Assembly: GCF_019933155.2 (NCBI RefSeq)
Contig: NZ_CP082944.1
Coordinates: forward strand, 4,776,001 to 4,840,000
Origin: Metabacillus dongyingensis
GTDB taxonomy: Bacteria; Bacillota; Bacilli; Bacillales; Bacillaceae
Direction: 5' to 3'
Length of the DNA: 64,000 nucleotides
Shown: in pieces, positions 60,492-64,000 of the stretch
Layout of the letters: each line of letters opens with the position of its first letter
How positions within the stretch are numbered: position 1 is the stretch's first letter
Translations under genes and position numbers: made by a program
The notes under the pieces: model-generated
Seen by the model: the letters and a program-made list of their open reading frames with translations, nothing else
What the model was told of the DNA's origin: nothing
The model's database searches: none

Positions 60492-61349
60492 TTAAGCTCT
60501 GCCAGCAGAACCGAATTCTTTCATTTTGCCTGCAACTGTAGCTTTAATTGCATCGCGTGCAGGTCCTAAGTATTTACGTGGATCGTATTCGTTAGGCTTA
60601 GCTGCTAATGTTTCGCGAACTGCTTTTGCAGAAGCGATTTGGTTTTCAGTGTTAACGTTGATTTTAGCTGTACCGAAAGAGATCGCTTTTTTGATATCGT
60701 GTGTTGGGATACCAGTTCCGCCATGAAGAACTAAAGGCATACCTGTAAGGTTACCGATTTCTTCCATCTCTTTGAAACCTAAGTTAGGCTCGCCTTTGTA
60801 AGGACCGTGTACTGATCCAAGTGCTGGAGCAAGGCAGTCGATGCCTGTGCGTTTTACCATTTCGTCGCACTCTTTAGGATCAGCGTAAATAACGCCTTCA
60901 GCAATTACGTCATCCTCTTGTCCGCCGACAGTTCCAAGCTCAGCTTCAACAGAAACGCCTTTTGAATGAGCATAGTCCACAACTTTAGCTGTTGTTTCGA
61001 TGTTTTCTTCAAATGGGTGGTGAGAAGCATCAATCATAACTGAAGTGAATCCAGCATCGATTGCTTCTTTACATTTTTCAAAGCTTGAACCATGGTCAAG
61101 GTGAATCGCAACTGGAACAGTCACTTTCAAGTCTTCCATAAGTCCTTCTACCATTTTAACAACTGTTTTGAAGCCGCTCATGTAACGTGCAGCGCCCTCA
61201 GATACACCAAGGATTACAGGTGATTTTTCTTCTTCAGCAGCTTGAAGAATTGCTTGAGTGAACTCAAGGTTGTTCAGGTTAAATTGACCTACAGCGTAAC
61301 CTTCGCTTTTTGCTTTATTCAACATTTCTGTCATTGATACTAAAGGCAT
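60492..61349 (-). CDS. fbaA: Fructose-bisphosphate aldolase class II
   Basis: Zinc aldolase of glycolysis, 285 residues. Zinc and substrate motifs: [14 protein letters not shown] with the active-site region, [14 protein letters not shown], and [15 protein letters not shown] with a zinc histidine. ATG after GGGAGGATATTTCGAC. Confidence 0.97.
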   Translation of the reverse strand: MPLVSMTEMLNKAKSEGYAVGQFNLNNLEFTQAILQAAEEEKSPVILGVSEGAARYMSGFKTVVKMVEGLMEDLKVTVPVAIHLDHGSSFEKCKEAIDAGFTSVMIDASHHPFEENIETTAKVVDYAHSKGVSVEAELGTVGGQEDDVIAEGVIYADPKECDEMVKRTGIDCLAPALGSVHGPYKGEPNLGFKEMEEIGNLTGMPLVLHGGTGIPTHDIKKAISFGTAKINVNTENQIASAKAVRETLAAKPNEYDPRKYLGPARDAIKATVAGKMKEFGSAGRA

Positions 61350-61537
61350 GTCGAAATATCCTCCCTATGCAGCTAATTTGCTAAACCGAAAAGCTTACGT
61401 AACATCTAGCATGACCAGAACGATTGCAATGTATGTAATCTGATGAAATGATATACGGGCTTTTCTCATTAACTAGCATACCAACTTATGAGAGAAACGG
61501 CAACTTTTCGACATAAATCTGAATTTTCTGTAAATAT

Positions 61538-61909
61538 TTAATTTGATCTGATTGGAATGTACTTTCTCACAGCATCACGAATCTCATCTATATCAAATGG
61601 TTTTGCGAAATGCGTAAGCGCTCCAAGGTCTTTCGCTTCCTGAATCATATCGAGCTCGCCATATGCAGTCATAATGATAACGCGGATGTCAGGCTCAACC
61701 ACCCTCATGCGTTTTAGGATTTCAATTCCATCCATTCCAGGAATTTTCATATCTAAAAGCACTAAATCCGGTTTATGCTTGTCAACAATTTCCAAAGCCT
61801 GAAAGCCATTTGCCGCCTGGAATGTCTGATATCCTGCTTTTTGAAAAACCTCATTCAGCAAAATTCGGATTCCATACTGATCGTCCACAATTAATATTTT
61901 TTCATTCAT
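61538..61909 (-). CDS. spo0F: Sporulation response regulator Spo0F
   Basis: Single-domain phosphorelay protein passing phosphate from kinases to Spo0B. 123 residues with no output domain. Acidic pocket D9-D10 region in ILIVDDQYG, phospho-acceptor D53 in [13 protein letters not shown]81 (IIMTAYGE) and K103 (HFAKPFD). Start at [10 protein letters not shown]; residues run one lower than in B. subtilis. Divergent from ywjG. Confidence 0.97.
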   Translation of the reverse strand: MNEKILIVDDQYGIRILLNEVFQKAGYQTFQAANGFQALEIVDKHKPDLVLLDMKIPGMDGIEILKRMRVVEPDIRVIIMTAYGELDMIQEAKDLGALTHFAKPFDIDEIRDAVRKYIPIRSN

Positions 61910-61966
61910 GTCCCTGCACCTCTTCATATTAGGATTATTCAGCAAAAACTGCCGACCATTTCTATT

Positions 61967-62080
61967 TAAGCTCTTTTCTGAATCCTTGTTGCTTTCAAAT
62001 GATATTTAAGGTGCTCACCGCACTTTTAAGACTCTAATGCTTAACTGGCAAAGAGCACGAAAACCATTTTATATACGTAG
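61967..62080 (-). repeat. Hairpin element upstream of spo0F, shared with glpX
   Basis: TAAGCTCTTTTC (61967-61978), CTTGTTGCTTTC, then AAAGAGCACGA (62050-62060) and TATATACGTAG. Same order as at glpX but with a 50-base longer middle that contains its own GTGCTCACCGCAC-type repeat. It starts about 58 bases before the spo0F start. Confidence 0.7.
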
Positions 62081-62310
62081 TTTTACTGCGAAACAACAAT
62101 CTATGCGAAAACAGCTATGTTTACTTAAACCTGCGGAGAGCTTTCTCCCTAGTATAAGACAGTCCGCTGAAACATACGATATTTATTCGGTTCTGCGTAT
62201 TCTTATTCCTGCTTAAATAAGAAGAACTTTATCGACAAATTCTGAAATGCCCTGTTAGGAGTTCTAATTATTATTCGTTATAATAATGGATGTAAAGGAG
62301 TGTTTTTTCT
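62081..62310. other. Remainder of the spo0F-ywjG divergent region
   Basis: Should hold the sigma-A/sigma-H promoters of spo0F and the ywjG promoter; none is clear enough to call. TTTGTCGAT (minus strand, about 62233-62241) is one base off a 0A box, weak support for Spo0A control as known in B. subtilis. Confidence 0.4.
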
Positions 62311-62844
62311 ATGATGAAAATTTTCATGACACAATTGAATGGCCACTTCAGCCGGATCCATGAGCAGGAAGAGTCTGCAATAGAGGACGGCGCAAGACTG
62401 CTTGCACAGGCTGCAGTCGGAAGCGGCACTATATATATACATGGGTTTGATGAACTTGGCGGCATTACTGGTGAAGCGGTGTTAAGCGCTGAGCCCCTGC
62501 CTGGTGCAAAATCTTTATTTCTTGAGGACGGCTCAATGAATAAGCTGACAGATGCAGACCGCGTACTGCTGTTTACCCATCGGTCGAATGACCTGAAGGC
62601 GATAGAGCTTGCTCTGAAGCTGCAAGAAATCGGCGCCGGCACAGTCGGCGTATCATGCTTGATGAAGGATGAAGATGCAAGTCTTGATGAGCTTGTGGAT
62701 GTTCATATTGATACAAAGCTGAAAAAGGGTCTGATTCCGGATGAGGATGGCAGCCGCTATGGCTATCCTGCTTTAATGACATCGCTATTTGCCTATTATG
62801 CACTGAGTTTTACACTAAAAGAGATACTTAGTGAGTATGAATAG
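62311..62844 (+). CDS. ywjG: DUF2529 family protein YwjG
   Basis: 177 residues. Looks like a sugar-isomerase (SIS)-type alpha/beta fold: GTIYIHGFDELGGITGEAVL and DRVLLFTHRSNDLKAIELA, then GTVGVSCLM. Function unknown. Two ATGs in a row follow TAAAGGAG at a longish spacing. Between pyrG and spo0F, on the opposite strand, as in B. subtilis. Confidence 0.88.
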   Translation: MMKIFMTQLNGHFSRIHEQEESAIEDGARLLAQAAVGSGTIYIHGFDELGGITGEAVLSAEPLPGAKSLFLEDGSMNKLTDADRVLLFTHRSNDLKAIELALKLQEIGAGTVGVSCLMKDEDASLDELVDVHIDTKLKKGLIPDEDGSRYGYPALMTSLFAYYALSFTLKEILSEYE

Positions 62845-62914
62845 ACATGCGGTGCCGAAAGGAGGCCTTGCCAGCGCAGAAAAATGAAATCTGCTGCATC
62901 TTCCAAACATGCAG

Positions 62915-63036
62915 AAACAGTTTTCAGCGAAAATCGCCCTTTTATTAGCGGAAAAGGAATAATTTATAGCCAGTTTTCTGTTTTTATTAGCCGATTTTGA
63001 GTTTTATTTAGCCGGCCATTTTTTCGAACTATCCGC
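62915..63036. repeat. AGC-motif run at exact 21-bp spacing
   Basis: (T)TTAT(T)AGC-like motifs end at 62928, 62949, 62970, 62991 and 63012, each 21 bp apart, with T runs in front (TTTTTATTAGCCGATTTTGAG is the clearest form, listed in the two parts TTTTTATTAGCC and GATTTTGAG). A sixth, weak copy is near 63033. It lies between ywjG and the pyrG terminator. Confidence 0.85.
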
Positions 63037-63140
63037 TACATTTAATAATTGTGCACTTTTTCTAATTTCTGAGAATTGGCCTGGACTAGCCAAAATTTAT
63101 CTTGGGACAACACGGGAACATCAAAATCCTCTGTTAGCTA

Positions 63141-63179
63141 AGACAAAAAACCCCTGACAGCTCAGCTGTCAGGGGTTTT
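63141..63179 (-). terminator. Terminator of pyrG
   Basis: AAAACCCCTGACAGC/GCTGTCAGGGGTTTT, 15-bp stem with a 3-base loop (63147-63161/63165-63179), then TTGTCTT on the minus strand. Confidence 0.93.
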
Positions 63180-63186
63180 CTCATAT

Positions 63187-64000
63187 TTATTTTTCAGAAG
63201 CCATCAATGATGCATTCACGAATTCACGGAATAATGGCTGCGGTCTTGTTGGTCTTGATGTAAATTCCGGGTGGAACTGGGATGCCACAAACCAAGGATG
63301 ATCTTTTAATTCGATGATTTCAACCAGTCTGCCGTCAGGGCTTGTACCTGAGAAGATGAATCCTGCGTCTTCCATTGCTTGACGGTATTCATTGTTGAAC
63401 TCATAGCGATGACGGTGACGCTCATAGATAACTTCATCCTGATATGCCTCAAATGCACGTGATGATGGATCAAGCTTAGCCGGGTAAAGTCCAAGACGAA
63501 GTGTGCCGCCAAGGTCCTCGATATCTTTTTGCTCTGGAAGCAAGTCAATAACCGGGTATGGTGTTGCAAGATCAAGCTCTGATGAATGTGCACCCTGCAG
63601 TCCAAGAACATTGCGTGCATATTCAATTGAAGCTACTTGCATGCCAAGACAGATTCCAAAGAATGGCACTTTGTTCTCACGAGCATATTGAGTTGCAAGG
63701 ATTTTCCCTTCTACGCCGCGATCTCCGAATCCGCCTGGAACAAGGATTCCATCCACGTCTGAAAGCAGCTCTTCTGTGTTCAATGCTGTTACTTCTTCAG
63801 CATTGATCCATTTGATGCTGATGTCTGCATCAAATGCATAGCCTGCATGACGCAACGCTTCAACAACGGAAATGTAAGCATCTTGAAGCTCTACGTATTT
63901 ACCGACGATTGCAATGCGAACTGTTTTAGACAGGTTCGTTACTTTTTGAACTAGCTCGATCCACTCAGACATTTCAGGTTCGCGTGAATCAAGTTTTAAG
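63187..64000 (-). CDS. pyrG: CTP synthase, C-terminal glutaminase part (runs off the window)
   Basis: Only the 3' 814 bases are in view; the frame continues to the edge without a start ([13 protein letters not shown] upstream of the first ATG). This is the class I glutaminase domain feeding ammonia to UTP amination: oxyanion [11 protein letters not shown], nucleophile Cys in [10 protein letters not shown], and the His-Glu pair in [11 protein letters not shown]. Ends with a strong terminator. Confidence 0.97.
   Translation of the reverse strand, partial: LKLDSREPEMSEWIELVQKVTNLSKTVRIAIVGKYVELQDAYISVVEALRHAGYAFDADISIKWINAEEVTALNTEELLSDVDGILVPGGFGDRGVEGKILATQYARENKVPFFGICLGMQVASIEYARNVLGLQGAHSSELDLATPYPVIDLLPEQKDIEDLGGTLRLGLYPAKLDPSSRAFEAYQDEVIYERHRHRYEFNNEYRQAMEDAGFIFSGTSPDGRLVEIIELKDHPWFVASQFHPEFTSRPTRPQPLFREFVNASLMASEK

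Overview
The window is chromosomal DNA from a low-GC, endospore-forming Firmicute of the Bacillaceae. It carries a sporulation gene set (spoIIID with its leader gene usd, spoIIQ, spoIID, spoIIR, racA, spo0F). Its backbone follows, as I recall it, the Bacillus subtilis order pyrG-ywjG-spo0F-fbaA-tal-murAB-glpX-rho-rpmE-tdk-racA-ywkD-prfA-prmC-spoIIR-ywlB-ywlC-ywlD-ywlE-rpiB-ywlG-glyA-upp-atp-ywzB-ywmB-murAA-spoIID-spoIIQ-spoIIID-mbl. The proteins closely resemble their B. subtilis counterparts, but it is another species: a complex I operon and a cyclodextrin glucanotransferase are inserted. Nearly all backbone genes are on the minus strand.

Layout. 0-9.4 kb: cell shape, sporulation engulfment and envelope genes (mbl, usd-spoIIID, spoIIQ, two VanZ-like proteins, spoIID, murAA, ywmB, ywzB). 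9.4-20.2 kb: an 11-gene complex I operon nuoA-N without nuoE, nuoF and nuoG. 20.4-27.3 kb: accessory genes (unknown protein, two oxidoreductases, a decayed sugar permease, a metal-binding-type lipid-side protein, an MFS transporter). 27.5-34.9 kb: the ATP synthase operon atpZ-I-B-E-F-H-A-G-D-C with a clear sigma-A promoter. 34.9-41.6 kb: a Vpr-like protease, upp, a CGTase with a structured leader, uppP. 41.6-47.9 kb: glyA to spoIIR, including a strong DnaA-box cluster over the ywlC-ywlB junction. 49.4-57.9 kb: NERD protein, prmC-prfA, ywkD, racA, lipoprotein, tdk, rpmE, rho, glpX. 58-64 kb: murAB, tal, fbaA, spo0F, ywjG and the 3' part of pyrG.

Functional links: complex I and the F1Fo ATPase together would give proton-motive-force generation and use; prfA-prmC make and methylate release factor 1; rpmE, rho and tdk serve expression and nucleotide salvage; two MurA paralogues flank the region; SpoIIR, SpoIIQ, SpoIID, SpoIIID, RacA and Spo0F cover phosphorelay, axial filament, forespore-mother cell signalling and engulfment.

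The least explained part is non-coding. Four separate intergenic loci hold runs of short motifs repeating at exactly 21 bp; two others hold long arrays of a 52-bp unit; one 1.3-kb locus alternates 21-bp runs with repeated hairpins that look like terminators; and a roughly 100-bp element occurs five times, always between genes. A second hairpin element is shared only by the leaders of glpX and spo0F. These repeat systems, the CGTase leader and the DnaA-box cluster are the best targets for follow-up.
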